Positions 7,352 through 16,567 of a DNA stretch of 64,000 bases are shown here, piece by piece. The first letter of the stretch is position 1; each line of letters starts with the position of its first letter. Both the position numbers and the translations under genes were made by a program. Source of the DNA: Butyrivibrio sp. Su6 (lineage in GTDB: Bacteria > Bacillota > Clostridia > Lachnospirales > Lachnospiraceae). The notes under the pieces were generated by a model that saw only the letters and a program-made list of their open reading frames with translations, had not been told where the DNA came from and did not search any database. The stretch is from contig NZ_FNUR01000003.1 of assembly GCF_900108105.1 (NCBI RefSeq), positions 310,001 through 374,000 of the forward strand, read 5' to 3'.

Positions 7352-7816
7352 TCAATTACTACTCATAGACTTATCTATAATTTCAACAAGTCCCATTGCA
7401 CTGGTAAAATCAAACTTCTTGTTGGACTCTTCATGGATCACAGTTCCCTGCCATGTAGCATTCTGTCTGAACTTAACCTGAACGAAAAATGTCCCCAGGC
7501 TTCCCCTCTTATTCTGAACATTCTTGACTCCTGACGCAGCCTGAACCTTATCGATAACAAGATTGTCAGGATCACCATTCATCTCTTCATGGTCCCTTGT
7601 TTTATTGAATTCTCTTTTTTCAAGGCTCCTCTGAGGAAAATCCCACTCATCATAAAGATCATCCATGAGCATCAGCATGTCGCTAACTCCGTTAAACTCA
7701 ATGGAATCATCAGAATATTGGTGCCACAATAAACCAATATAATCTCCGCTTTCTTTTTTTTCAATGCAAATACATATCACATTTCTTGCAAATAGCATCT
7801 GTTTTGCTTCACTCAT
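7352..7816 (-). CDS. Unknown protein with C-terminal 'TWQG' domain
   Basis: This 154-residue soluble protein carries no signal peptide or membrane segment. Its last ~60 residues ('GTFFVQVKFRQNATWQGTV' at about 100-118, then 'FDFTSAMGLVEIIDKSM') match almost the whole of the 65-residue protein encoded at 16114-16311. The shared pattern is F-x-V-x(5)-QN-x-TWQG-x-V ... F-x-SA-x-x-L-x-x-ID. The N-terminal ~95 residues are unique. I do not recognise a named family. The two copies bracket the giant surface protein gene, hinting at a linked role. Confidence 0.75.
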   Translation of the reverse strand: MSEAKQMLFARNVICICIEKKESGDYIGLLWHQYSDDSIEFNGVSDMLMLMDDLYDEWDFPQRSLEKREFNKTRDHEEMNGDPDNLVIDKVQAASGVKNVQNKRGSLGTFFVQVKFRQNATWQGTVIHEESNKKFDFTSAMGLVEIIDKSMSSN

Positions 7817-7923
7817 AGAATAAAAACCCCCTAAAATAAATAAAATACCTCAATTTAACTCTATAAGCTTTTTTGCTCCAAGTCAAATAAACTATCATTA
7901 TTGTAAAAATAAATCTTCACGGC

Positions 7924-7959
7924 AAAAGAGCTATCGACCAACTGTCTGATCGATAGCTC
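7924..7959 (-). terminator. Terminator after the giant surface protein gene
   Basis: GAGCTATCGA (7928-7937) pairs with TCGATAGCTC (7950-7959); on the minus strand it is followed by TTTTG. It lies 50 bp past the stop codon. Confidence 0.85.
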
Positions 7960-8009
7960 CTTTATCATTTAACTATTATAGTGATTTACTCATTTGAGGC
8001 TTTTAAGTA

Positions 8010-11000
8010 TTATTCCTCTTCTTTGCGTCTCTTGGTAGCCATAAGTGTTATAGCCACTGCTGCCGCAATGATTATTGCAAAGAGCCTTGCTGCATCGTTT
8101 GTAGAATCTTCTGTCTTTGCTCTTCTTGCTCCGAGAACTGCTGCCTGGTTTGCTGCTCTCTGTGCTCCAAGTACTGCAGGATCAGGTGTTCCTGTAAGTA
8201 ATGGTGCCGGTGCTGGTGCTACCGGTGCTGGTGCAGGTGCTGTTGGAGTAGGTGTGTCATCGATAGGTGTAGGTGTTGGATCCGGTGTTGGATCTGGAGT
8301 TGGTGTAGGTGTTGGTGTAGGTGTCGGAGGAACTACAGCATCACTTACTGTAAGTTTTCCGTAAACCCTGGTTACTACGTAGTTCTTTTCAAGGTTTGTG
8401 TTACCGGCTCCGATAACATCGAATGTATTATCGCTTTCGCCAACCTCTATCTGTCTTCCTGTAATATTGTATCCAACTGCGTCGCCTTCGCCCCATGCCC
8501 TGTCTGTTGTGATCTCACTGTTAGTAAGAGCTGTTCCATCATAAGTCTTGCTTGCGCTTCCTGATGTTACTGTGATAGGCATTGGAGTGATAGTAAGAGT
8601 TCCTTCCTTCTTGGTAGCTTCTGCAAACTGATCTGTTACATCATTTCCGGCTTCATCAAGAATTACCATGTCGCCGCTGATAGTAAGTGGATACTTGCCT
8701 GCATCTCTTTCTGCTACATCTACTGAAAGTCCGGTTACTTTGTATGTTACTCCATCGATCGTGATATTAGGATCTGAAGAAGTTCCATCTGCTGCTCCTG
8801 CTGATATTGGTGTAATAATTCCGCTTAAGAAGTTTACTACTCTGTTAACAGCTGCTGCCGCTGCGTTTACACTCTTGCCGCCTTCTGCGTGATATCCGAA
8901 TCCGCTGTAAACCTGGCCTGTGTATGGTCTTTCAACATCATCAGTTATAAGTGTTACAAGGAATTTCTCTCCTTCTCCTCTGTCATTGATCTTCAGATAA
9001 CCATCAACTATTTCGAAGGTTGCCTTGAAGTTTTCATCAGTATTTGTGAACTGCTCGGCCTTAAGTCCCATGTTGTATGTTCCAACAAGTGTTCCTTTTG
9101 CAAGTGCCTGGCCTGTCATATTAACCTTTGAAAGCTGGTACAGATCGTTATTAGCATTAGCTGTGTATCCTGTTACCTCCTTCTCTTTTCCATCGTAGGT
9201 CTCTTCCTTGGTATTACCTGTTACAGTAATTACTACTTCCAGAGGAGTTATTGTAACGAATCCATCTTTTCCAATTACGAATGTAACATCATTGAAGTTA
9301 GTATCTGTGTTTTCGAATAATCCGGCATCCAGGTTCATTGGAGTTGTTCCAACGTCTGTGCGCTGAGCTGTGGCTTCTCCCTTGTAGAGTACGCTGTCTG
9401 CGCTGTAAAGCTCGTTGTCAGCTTTTGCCTCATATCCTTCTGCAGCCTGCGCACTTCCGTTATATACGTAAGTGTTGTTATTTCCTGTGATCGTTACTGT
9501 TACTGCTATTGGATTGATAGTAATGTATCCGTCTGTTACTACAAAGGTTACTTTCTCAAAGTTCTCACTTATGTTAGTGAAATCTTCTTTTGTAAGTCCC
9601 ATGTTGGTTGTTCCGGCATCAATCCTTGTTACACTGTCATTTCCTTCGAAAGTGAAATCTTTTTCTGTGTAAAGGGGATCGCTTGCTGTAAATGTATAGC
9701 CGGATACTTCATGCTCGGTTCCGTCGTAGTCAAAGGTGTTATGGTTACCTGTAACTGTTACTACAACCTCTCCAGCAGGAACAATCGTGATATAACCATC
9801 AACAATCTTAAACTCTACAGTTTCAAAGTTTTTAGTATTCAGGTTAACGAACATCTCAGGCTTAAGTTCCATGTTGGTTGTGCCAGCTTCAGTTCTTTTA
9901 GCTACTGCTGTTCCGTCAAATCTAAAGTCGCTTCTCTTGTAGAGTGGAGTGCTGTATGTGATACTCTCAAATCCGCTTACTTCATGCTCTGCTCCGTCAT
10001 AGGTTACTGCATCGTGATTACCAACTATCGTTACTGTCGCCTTGATAGGAGTAATCTTAAGCCAGCCATCCTTTACTACAAATTCTACATTTGCGAAGTT
10101 ATCGCTTGTGTTGGAGAACTGCTCTATTGCAAGTCCCATCTGGTATGTATCAGCATCTGTTCCTGCTGCCCTGGCAGTTCCTTTAAATTCTATGCTGTCC
10201 TGTGTATAAAGAGCGTTGTTACTTGCAAATGTGTAGCCGGTTACTTCCCACTCACTTCCGTTATAAGGCTTTGTTAATGTGTTACCTGTAATTGTAACTG
10301 TTACCTTTTCTGTTACAGGAGTGATCTCCATCTCTCCGTCAGTTACTTTAAATGTTACAGCGAAGTTTGTATTTGTGTTAGTGAACTGATCTATGGCAAG
10401 TCCCATACCTGTCGTTCCAACTTCAGTTCTGGTTGCTGTTGCATCTCCGCTAAATGTAAAGTAATTTGCTGTGTAAAGAGGATTGCTGATTGCCTTTACA
10501 TCATATCCTTTTACTGTGTGTGCTGCGCCATCGTAAACCTCAGAACCCTTGTGGCCTTCAATTGTAACTGTTACGCTGATAGGATTGATTGTTATTGCAC
10601 CATCATCAGCTAATTCAAAAGTTACATTCTCGAAGTTTGCATTTGTATTGGTGAACTTATCTATGGCAAGTCCCATGTCAGTTGTTCCAACTTCAGTTCT
10701 CTTTGCTGTTGCATCTCCGCTGAATGTGAAGTCATTTGCAGTGTACAGAGAATTACTGGTTGCCACATCATATCCCGTTACGCTCTGCTCTTGGCCATTA
10801 TAGTCGTAAGATTCTTTATGACCTGTGATGGTCACTGTTACACTTACAGGATTGATGGTTACAGATCCATCTGTTACATTAAAGGTTACTGTTTTGAAGT
10901 TACTGTTTGTATTCTCGAACTGTTCAGCTGCAAGTCCCATATTAGTTGTTCCTGCATCAGTCCTTGCTGCTGTAGCAGAACCTTTAAATGTGAAGTCAGA

Positions 11001-14000
11001 TTCTTTGTAAAGAGGGTTGCTTATCGCTACTTCGTAGCCTGTTGCGCTATGCTCTTCACCATCATAATCATAAGATTCTTTGTTACCTGTGATAGTAACC
11101 GTTACACTGATTGGATTAACTGTTACATAACCATCTGTTACATTAAAGGTTACTTTTTTGAAGTTACTGTTTGTATTCTCGAACTGTTCAGCTGCAAGTC
11201 CCATATTAGTTGTTCCTGCATCAGTCCTTGCTGCTGTAGCAGAACCTGAGAATGTGAAATCATTTTCTGTATAAAGATCACTGCTGATTTTCCAATCATA
11301 TCCTTCCGCTGTATGCTCAGTTCCATCGTAATCTGCAACGTTCTTGTGACCTGTGATTGTTACAACAACTTCATCAACCGGTGTAATCGTCTGATATCCA
11401 TCAGTTACCATAAAGGTTACAGTTCCGAAATTAGAGTTTGTGTTTGTGAACTGCTCTGGCTTCAGGCCCATATTTGTTGTGCCTTCATCAGTTCTTTTAG
11501 CTTCTGCAGTGCCTGAGAATGTGAAGTCAGCTTCTGTATAAAGAGGACTACTGCTTTCCACATCATAGCCGATAACTGTATGCTCTGTTCCATCAAACTC
11601 ATCAACACTATGGTGACCTGTGATAGTTACTGTAACATCCTTTGGAGTAATTGCCTGATAACCATCAGTTACAGTGAAGGATACTGTATAGTTAGTACTT
11701 GTTGCCGAAAACTGTGATGCATCAAGTCCCATATATTTTGTGCCAACTTCTTTTTGTGTTGCACTTGCTTCTCCGGTAAAAGATATGCTATTTACATCAA
11801 ATGCCTGGTTATCTGCTACTGCTGTGTAACCTGTTACTTTATGATCTTCACCATCATAAACTATTGTGCTGTTGTTACCTGTAATTGTTACCGTTACAGC
11901 TATAGGATCAATCTTTAACCATCCATCTGTTACTACATATGATACCTTATCAAAAGAAGTATTGGTTGTAGTAAAGCTGTCTCGTGTTAATCCCATATTG
12001 TATGTATTTACATCAGTTCCTTTTGCATATGCTGCTACACCTTCTTTTAGTTTTACGTCAGAAGGAGCAAATCCGCTTCCACTGTATGGCTGACCGCCAA
12101 CCATATAGGATATGTCAGTTACTTCAAATCCACTGACTTCATATTCAGTACCGCTATAATTTTCAGTCTTGGTATTTCCTTTAATTGTTACTACTACTTC
12201 AATTTCAGGTTTCCATACTGCATAAAGTATGTTTGCAGAAGAATTGCCCGGATTGTCCTCATTGTCAGCAATTATGTACTCTGCGCCAAATCCTATGCTT
12301 ACTACCTGAGCATTGGCCTGTGTCTGATCTGTGTTCCATCCAAGAAGCTTATATCCTTCTCTTGTAAAGTGTGCGACAGCCTCATCATATGTCCAAGCTG
12401 TAACTGCTTCATTTACGTGAAGAGGATGATTGTCATCTCCTGTTGTAGAAATTGTAACCGCACTGCCATTTCCACCATTTGGATGATATGTAAAGCTTGT
12501 TCTGAGTTCCTCTTCAGATAAACCTGTATCAACATATTTTGCTCTAAGTTTCACATAATTGCCGGCAGCATCTGTTGCTATAAGCGTATCCTCTATCACG
12601 AAACTACTATTTGGATAAAGGAGCTTAGTAGCATTTCCGTTCTTATCAAGAAGTTCCCAACCTATGAAAGTCTTCTTAGGAGGATTTGTCTTTGGAGGCG
12701 CTGCTACAACTACAGTTGAATCTCCTGCATACTGATTACTATCAGGTTCATCAGATATAAGGGTTCCGCCGTTTGCGTCATATTTGACCTTAACTGTACC
12801 TGTCTTTCTCCACTTAGCATAGAGATTAACATCACTGGTAACATGTCCGTAGTCATAGGGCTGATCCGTTTCTTTATCAAACCATCCTACGAGATCATAG
12901 CCCGCTCTACTAAAGTTATTCATTATAGCGTTTTTATCAATTATTGCGCCATAATATGGTCTAAACTCTGTAGCCTGATTATTTGATACCTGAACCTGTG
13001 AATATCCACCGGTTGTGTTGTAATCCTTATCGCCATCAACGTTAAGGTCAAGCTTAGCAGTAAATCTCTGTTTAACCCATACTACATATAATATTATGTC
13101 ATCACTTGCCGGCATTGGAGTTGTCCAGTCTACTTCCTGATTTCCCTGAGGATCTGCAAAAATACCTACTCCGCCGCCAGATCCAGCCTTTGCCATATAG
13201 CCTTCAGGTGCAGAAAGTGCGTCGGCTGCGGCAACAACGCTTTCCTTCGCATTTCCAATAGGTGCTTCATATAAAAGTGTATATTTTGGTTCAAGGTATG
13301 TTGCTGAAACATCAATCGGATCGCCTGTCACAGGATCAATACCGTAAATTGTATGTGCGAGAGTGAACTTATAGCTTTTTCTCATATAGCGAACGTATAG
13401 ATTTCTGCTGTATCCGGTCGATTGTCCTGCGCTTGTATTGGTCCAGCTTACTCCGTTTGTTGAATATTGGACTACTTCAAATCCGGTATATTTATTTGTA
13501 AAATTAAATGTGGCATTTCCACCCTCGGACTTTGTTTCGTTTGCAACTATTGTATATCCACCATTCAAGTCCTGTTTGATATGCTGAATTATATAATTAC
13601 CTGATGTATCCTCATTGCTATAATAAGTAATAGTATATCCTGTATACCCTGTCGGTGGAATGAAAGCATCCAGGAATGTGGTATGTGTTCCGTCAATACT
13701 ATCTCTATGCCACACTCTCTCTGCCGGCCACGTATACCCATTTGAAGCAAGTGTTGATCCGAAAAGTCCTTTCATCTCAGATATAGCCGGATAATCAACC
13801 CACCTACCACCACTTCTTATTTTAAAATACAATGTAACTACTTCTCTGTCGTAATAAATATTTACAACAGTTGTTCCTTTAGCAACAATCGTATTTCCGT
13901 CAGAACTGTTTTTATTTACTACTTCCCAGGTCGGTGTTCGCTTAAATCCTGTATAGCTCTTACTAAGATCATTTCCAAGCATCCCGGCGGTTATAGTATC

Positions 14001-15998
14001 ACCCGCATTATAGTCTGATATAACTCTGCTGTCTTCATAATCATATGTCTTGCCCTCAGAAATAGGACTGTCAACTTTCTGCTTCCATATGATCACTGTA
14101 AAACTTGCCTTGCCCGGAGTCCACTTTGCATAAAGCGTGATATTTTCTGTTATTGTTGTATTCCAGTCAAACAGATTTGTGCATGCAGCTTCTTTGTACC
14201 ATCCACCGAATACATACCCGCTTCTTGTAGGAGCAGTCGGCTGAGTTGCCTTATAATTAGTTTCCTCGGTTACATAAATAGGTGATGTGAAAGAAGCACC
14301 GCCACCTGTTCCGCCGTCATTCTCGTTAAAGTTAATCCAGTATGCACTGATTATCTCCGCATTAAGGATACTATTCTTTGGTTTGGAAATATCAATCCGT
14401 GTTCCATAGGCAAATACTTCACCTTCAGAATTCTTCCAGCCCTTAAAGGCCTGTTCAGCATGTTCAGGTGTAACTAAAACATTAAGTGTTACATATGCAC
14501 TTCCATCATTCTCTGCTTCTTTCTCAAGAGTCTGTTCAACTACTCCTCCAATACCTCTAAGAGTAGAGTAATAGGTTGTAATTATTTTGGCTTTAACTGT
14601 AATTGTCTCTGTTACAGATACTTCTTTTTCGCCAAAAGTAACTTCACCGTCTTCTGTAAACCACCCTTTAAAAACCTGATCCTTCGTAATATTTGGAATT
14701 CCCGGATTATTAAGTATCTCACCGTCTTTTACTCTCTGCTCAGATACAACATCCCAGTTCTCAGTTTCAATGTTGTAAACCTTGAAAACATATGTTGCAA
14801 CAGCCTTTTCATTGCCGTTTTCAACACCCGCAAGAACATAAACAGAGAAAGAATCAGCATCAAATTCTGCACCGTCGGAACTTGCTGGTGCGATTTCTTC
14901 TGCATTTCCTTCATCATCCTTATGAACTACGCTGAATGACTCGCCTTCAAGTTCCTTAGAAAGTGAAATTGATACTCGTACTGACTTTGAATCTGCGGGC
15001 TCGATTTCATTTCCATCTTCGTCATAAAATGAAATATCAACACCCTTTGCAGACTTTGCATTTTCTCCTAGAGCATCTTTAGCTGCGTCAAGCGCTTCTG
15101 CATCAGATATAGCTCTTACTTTCATCGTGGTTCCTTTAGGGAACACACCTTCATCTGCGCTTACAAAAACATCCATGCCACCGGCACTTCCTGTAAAATC
15201 CTTGGCCGGCATGTCATCTTTTTTCTCTTCTTTTACTTTCTTTTCAAATACTGCTGTAAAGCTGGTGTCTTCCTCAATATCTTTAGGAACTATAGTGTTA
15301 TCTGTAGTAACTATAGCGCCGTCACTATCTTTCCATCCTTTAAACTCATACTCTTCACTGTCAGCTGTGGCTGTTGATCCCTCAAACTTTGCTTCCTCAT
15401 CATTAAGATCAACTGTCTCTTCATCTCTTGAGATACTTCCGCCTTCAGTAACATAGTATTTTACAGTTACAAGGTTCTCTTCTTTTTCTTTCTCTTCTTC
15501 CTCTACTGAAGCAAGCGAAGATGCTGCAACTGCTGCTTCTTCAGGAATAGGTTCCCAAAGAGATGAGCTTTCTGTAGCTGCAGCTGTGGTTTCAGTTGCT
15601 GCAGGAACTTCTTCTTTTTTCTCCTCTTTTGGTTCTTCCTTCGGTTCTTCCGTAGCTATCTCTGCAGTAGCTTCTGCTACTTCTTCATTCTCAGCGATAG
15701 GATCTGTAGTTTCAGGCTCTTCGTTTTGTTCTTCATTCTGCTCTTCATTCTGTTCCTGAGCATCGTCGCCTGATTCTTCATTTCCATCTTCATGAGATTC
15801 TTCTTCAGAGTTGTCTTCTTCAGAACCTTCTTCTTCGGAATCATCCTCACCTGAAGACTCTTCCTGTTCCTCTACGGATTCTTCAGTTTCTTCTCCATCA
15901 GCATGAACTCGAACACTTGCAAAATCACTGTTAAAAGTGGTTGTCACAAGTGCGAATGCTAGAAGAATAGCTAAAAATCGGTTCCATTTTCTCAACAT
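8010..15998 (-). CDS. Giant cell-surface protein with InlB-type and MBG-type repeats and a VLGARR/TM anchor
   Basis: Predicted 2662 residues. I place the start at 15998 because GGGAGG lies 8 nt before that ATG; an upstream in-frame ATG (16016) overlaps the ribosome site. Order: signal peptide (about 1-34); a very acidic Glu/Ser/Asp-rich stretch (about 35-170); InlB/Listeria-Bacteroides-type 'GW..LYAKW' modules, scattered between about 190 and 1260; twelve tandem ~86-88-residue MBG-like repeats ('VTVTITG...YDG..H.VTGY...NMGL...F.NT..NF..VTF.VTDG..TI.P', about 1264-2340); two divergent MBG repeats; a PTPTP/DPTP linker (about 2553-2600). It ends with 'VLGAQR', 'VLGARR', a hydrophobic helix and 'KRRKEEE'. 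There is no canonical LPXTG. It is probably an adhesin or stalk; the ligand is unknown. Confidence 0.9.
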   Translation of the reverse strand: MLRKWNRFLAILLAFALVTTTFNSDFASVRVHADGEETEESVEEQEESSGEDDSEEEGSEEDNSEEESHEDGNEESGDDAQEQNEEQNEEQNEEPETTDPIAENEEVAEATAEIATEEPKEEPKEEKKEEVPAATETTAAATESSSLWEPIPEEAAVAASSLASVEEEEKEKEENLVTVKYYVTEGGSISRDEETVDLNDEEAKFEGSTATADSEEYEFKGWKDSDGAIVTTDNTIVPKDIEEDTSFTAVFEKKVKEEKKDDMPAKDFTGSAGGMDVFVSADEGVFPKGTTMKVRAISDAEALDAAKDALGENAKSAKGVDISFYDEDGNEIEPADSKSVRVSISLSKELEGESFSVVHKDDEGNAEEIAPASSDGAEFDADSFSVYVLAGVENGNEKAVATYVFKVYNIETENWDVVSEQRVKDGEILNNPGIPNITKDQVFKGWFTEDGEVTFGEKEVSVTETITVKAKIITTYYSTLRGIGGVVEQTLEKEAENDGSAYVTLNVLVTPEHAEQAFKGWKNSEGEVFAYGTRIDISKPKNSILNAEIISAYWINFNENDGGTGGGASFTSPIYVTEETNYKATQPTAPTRSGYVFGGWYKEAACTNLFDWNTTITENITLYAKWTPGKASFTVIIWKQKVDSPISEGKTYDYEDSRVISDYNAGDTITAGMLGNDLSKSYTGFKRTPTWEVVNKNSSDGNTIVAKGTTVVNIYYDREVVTLYFKIRSGGRWVDYPAISEMKGLFGSTLASNGYTWPAERVWHRDSIDGTHTTFLDAFIPPTGYTGYTITYYSNEDTSGNYIIQHIKQDLNGGYTIVANETKSEGGNATFNFTNKYTGFEVVQYSTNGVSWTNTSAGQSTGYSRNLYVRYMRKSYKFTLAHTIYGIDPVTGDPIDVSATYLEPKYTLLYEAPIGNAKESVVAAADALSAPEGYMAKAGSGGGVGIFADPQGNQEVDWTTPMPASDDIILYVVWVKQRFTAKLDLNVDGDKDYNTTGGYSQVQVSNNQATEFRPYYGAIIDKNAIMNNFSRAGYDLVGWFDKETDQPYDYGHVTSDVNLYAKWRKTGTVKVKYDANGGTLISDEPDSNQYAGDSTVVVAAPPKTNPPKKTFIGWELLDKNGNATKLLYPNSSFVIEDTLIATDAAGNYVKLRAKYVDTGLSEEELRTSFTYHPNGGNGSAVTISTTGDDNHPLHVNEAVTAWTYDEAVAHFTREGYKLLGWNTDQTQANAQVVSIGFGAEYIIADNEDNPGNSSANILYAVWKPEIEVVVTIKGNTKTENYSGTEYEVSGFEVTDISYMVGGQPYSGSGFAPSDVKLKEGVAAYAKGTDVNTYNMGLTRDSFTTTNTSFDKVSYVVTDGWLKIDPIAVTVTITGNNSTIVYDGEDHKVTGYTAVADNQAFDVNSISFTGEASATQKEVGTKYMGLDASQFSATSTNYTVSFTVTDGYQAITPKDVTVTITGHHSVDEFDGTEHTVIGYDVESSSPLYTEADFTFSGTAEAKRTDEGTTNMGLKPEQFTNTNSNFGTVTFMVTDGYQTITPVDEVVVTITGHKNVADYDGTEHTAEGYDWKISSDLYTENDFTFSGSATAARTDAGTTNMGLAAEQFENTNSNFKKVTFNVTDGYVTVNPISVTVTITGNKESYDYDGEEHSATGYEVAISNPLYKESDFTFKGSATAARTDAGTTNMGLAAEQFENTNSNFKTVTFNVTDGSVTINPVSVTVTITGHKESYDYNGQEQSVTGYDVATSNSLYTANDFTFSGDATAKRTEVGTTDMGLAIDKFTNTNANFENVTFELADDGAITINPISVTVTIEGHKGSEVYDGAAHTVKGYDVKAISNPLYTANYFTFSGDATATRTEVGTTGMGLAIDQFTNTNTNFAVTFKVTDGEMEITPVTEKVTVTITGNTLTKPYNGSEWEVTGYTFASNNALYTQDSIEFKGTARAAGTDADTYQMGLAIEQFSNTSDNFANVEFVVKDGWLKITPIKATVTIVGNHDAVTYDGAEHEVSGFESITYSTPLYKRSDFRFDGTAVAKRTEAGTTNMELKPEMFVNLNTKNFETVEFKIVDGYITIVPAGEVVVTVTGNHNTFDYDGTEHEVSGYTFTASDPLYTEKDFTFEGNDSVTRIDAGTTNMGLTKEDFTNISENFEKVTFVVTDGYITINPIAVTVTITGNNNTYVYNGSAQAAEGYEAKADNELYSADSVLYKGEATAQRTDVGTTPMNLDAGLFENTDTNFNDVTFVIGKDGFVTITPLEVVITVTGNTKEETYDGKEKEVTGYTANANNDLYQLSKVNMTGQALAKGTLVGTYNMGLKAEQFTNTDENFKATFEIVDGYLKINDRGEGEKFLVTLITDDVERPYTGQVYSGFGYHAEGGKSVNAAAAAVNRVVNFLSGIITPISAGAADGTSSDPNITIDGVTYKVTGLSVDVAERDAGKYPLTISGDMVILDEAGNDVTDQFAEATKKEGTLTITPMPITVTSGSASKTYDGTALTNSEITTDRAWGEGDAVGYNITGRQIEVGESDNTFDVIGAGNTNLEKNYVVTRVYGKLTVSDAVVPPTPTPTPTPTPDPTPDPTPTPIDDTPTPTAPAPAPVAPAPAPLLTGTPDPAVLGAQRAANQAAVLGARRAKTEDSTNDAARLFAIIIAAAVAITLMATKRRKEEE
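8980..12205 (-). repeat. Twelve tandem MBG-like repeats in the surface protein gene
   Basis: In-frame repeats of about 260 bp. Adjacent copies at 10867-10983 and 11131-11247 share 117 bp with a single mismatch at a 264-bp (88-codon) offset, while other copies have diverged strongly. This marks recent duplication or gene conversion within the array. Confidence 0.88.
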
Positions 15999-16113
15999 AA
16001 GCATTTCCTCCCTCATAAAGATTTGCTTTTGTGTTTGGGCGTTTGTTGCCGGTTAATAGTTTTCGTTTTTGGTTTGTTTTTGGTTACTAAATTTTGGGTT
16101 CGATTTCTTGACT

Positions 16114-16311
16114 TTACTTTCCAGACACTTCTTTGACCTGTAATTCAGATACAGCCTTGGTTGCATCATCTATGAGCCTTAGCAGTTCCAGTGCGCTTCT
16201 GAAATGCTGCATCTTGTTTTCATCGGCCCAGATGACTCTGCCCTGCCAAGTGCCGTTCTGACAGTTAGAGATCTTAACAATGAATGTTTGTTTATCATGT
16301 CTTTGTTCCAT
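16114..16311 (-). CDS. Small 'TWQG'-domain protein
   Basis: 65 residues from the ATG at 16311, which has AGGAG 6 nt upstream; an ATG at 16317 overlaps that site. Essentially the whole protein is the TWQG domain also found at the C-terminus of the 7352-7816 product: 'TFIVKISNCQNGTWQGRVIW' and 'FRSALELLRLIDDA'. No signal or membrane segment. It lies 115 bp upstream of the giant surface protein gene on the same strand and could share its transcript. Family not recognised; a small cytosolic partner or regulator is a guess. Confidence 0.7.
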   Translation of the reverse strand: MEQRHDKQTFIVKISNCQNGTWQGRVIWADENKMQHFRSALELLRLIDDATKAVSELQVKEVSGK

Positions 16312-16382
16312 AGGCATCTCCTCTCTTGTACGAGTTTAGAGTCTATCTCTAAAGATATGATTTTCTCTGATAGTCTTATTGT

Positions 16383-16428
16383 AAAAAAACGTCAATCATT
16401 TCCCCCATCATAAAGGGAATGATTGACG
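16383..16428 (-). terminator. Intrinsic terminator
   Basis: GTCAATCATT (16391-16400) pairs with AATGATTGAC (16418-16427), with CCC/GGG inside. The minus strand continues into seven T. It separates the 16568 transcript from the surface-protein unit. Confidence 0.85.
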
Positions 16429-16482
16429 TCGCTTTCCGCTTAACATTTGATTAAAATTATAAAGAAATCTTAAAGAAGTTAG

Positions 16483-16506
16483 AAAAAGCCCATAAAATGG
16501 GCTTTT
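16483..16506. terminator. Bidirectional hairpin terminator
   Basis: AAAAGCCCAT and ATGGGCTTTT around a 3-bp loop, with A and T runs on the two sides. It lies 60 bp past the stop of the 16568 gene, giving that gene two tandem terminators. Confidence 0.7.
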
Positions 16507-16567
16507 GTATAATCGATTAACCACTCGTTAACCAAGGGCTTTATTTTTTGTTTAGAATTTTGTGTAT

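Noticed and set aside
9711..11516. Plus-strand ORFs across the MBG repeats
   Set aside because: They are antisense shadows that repeat with the array period and have no ribosome sites.
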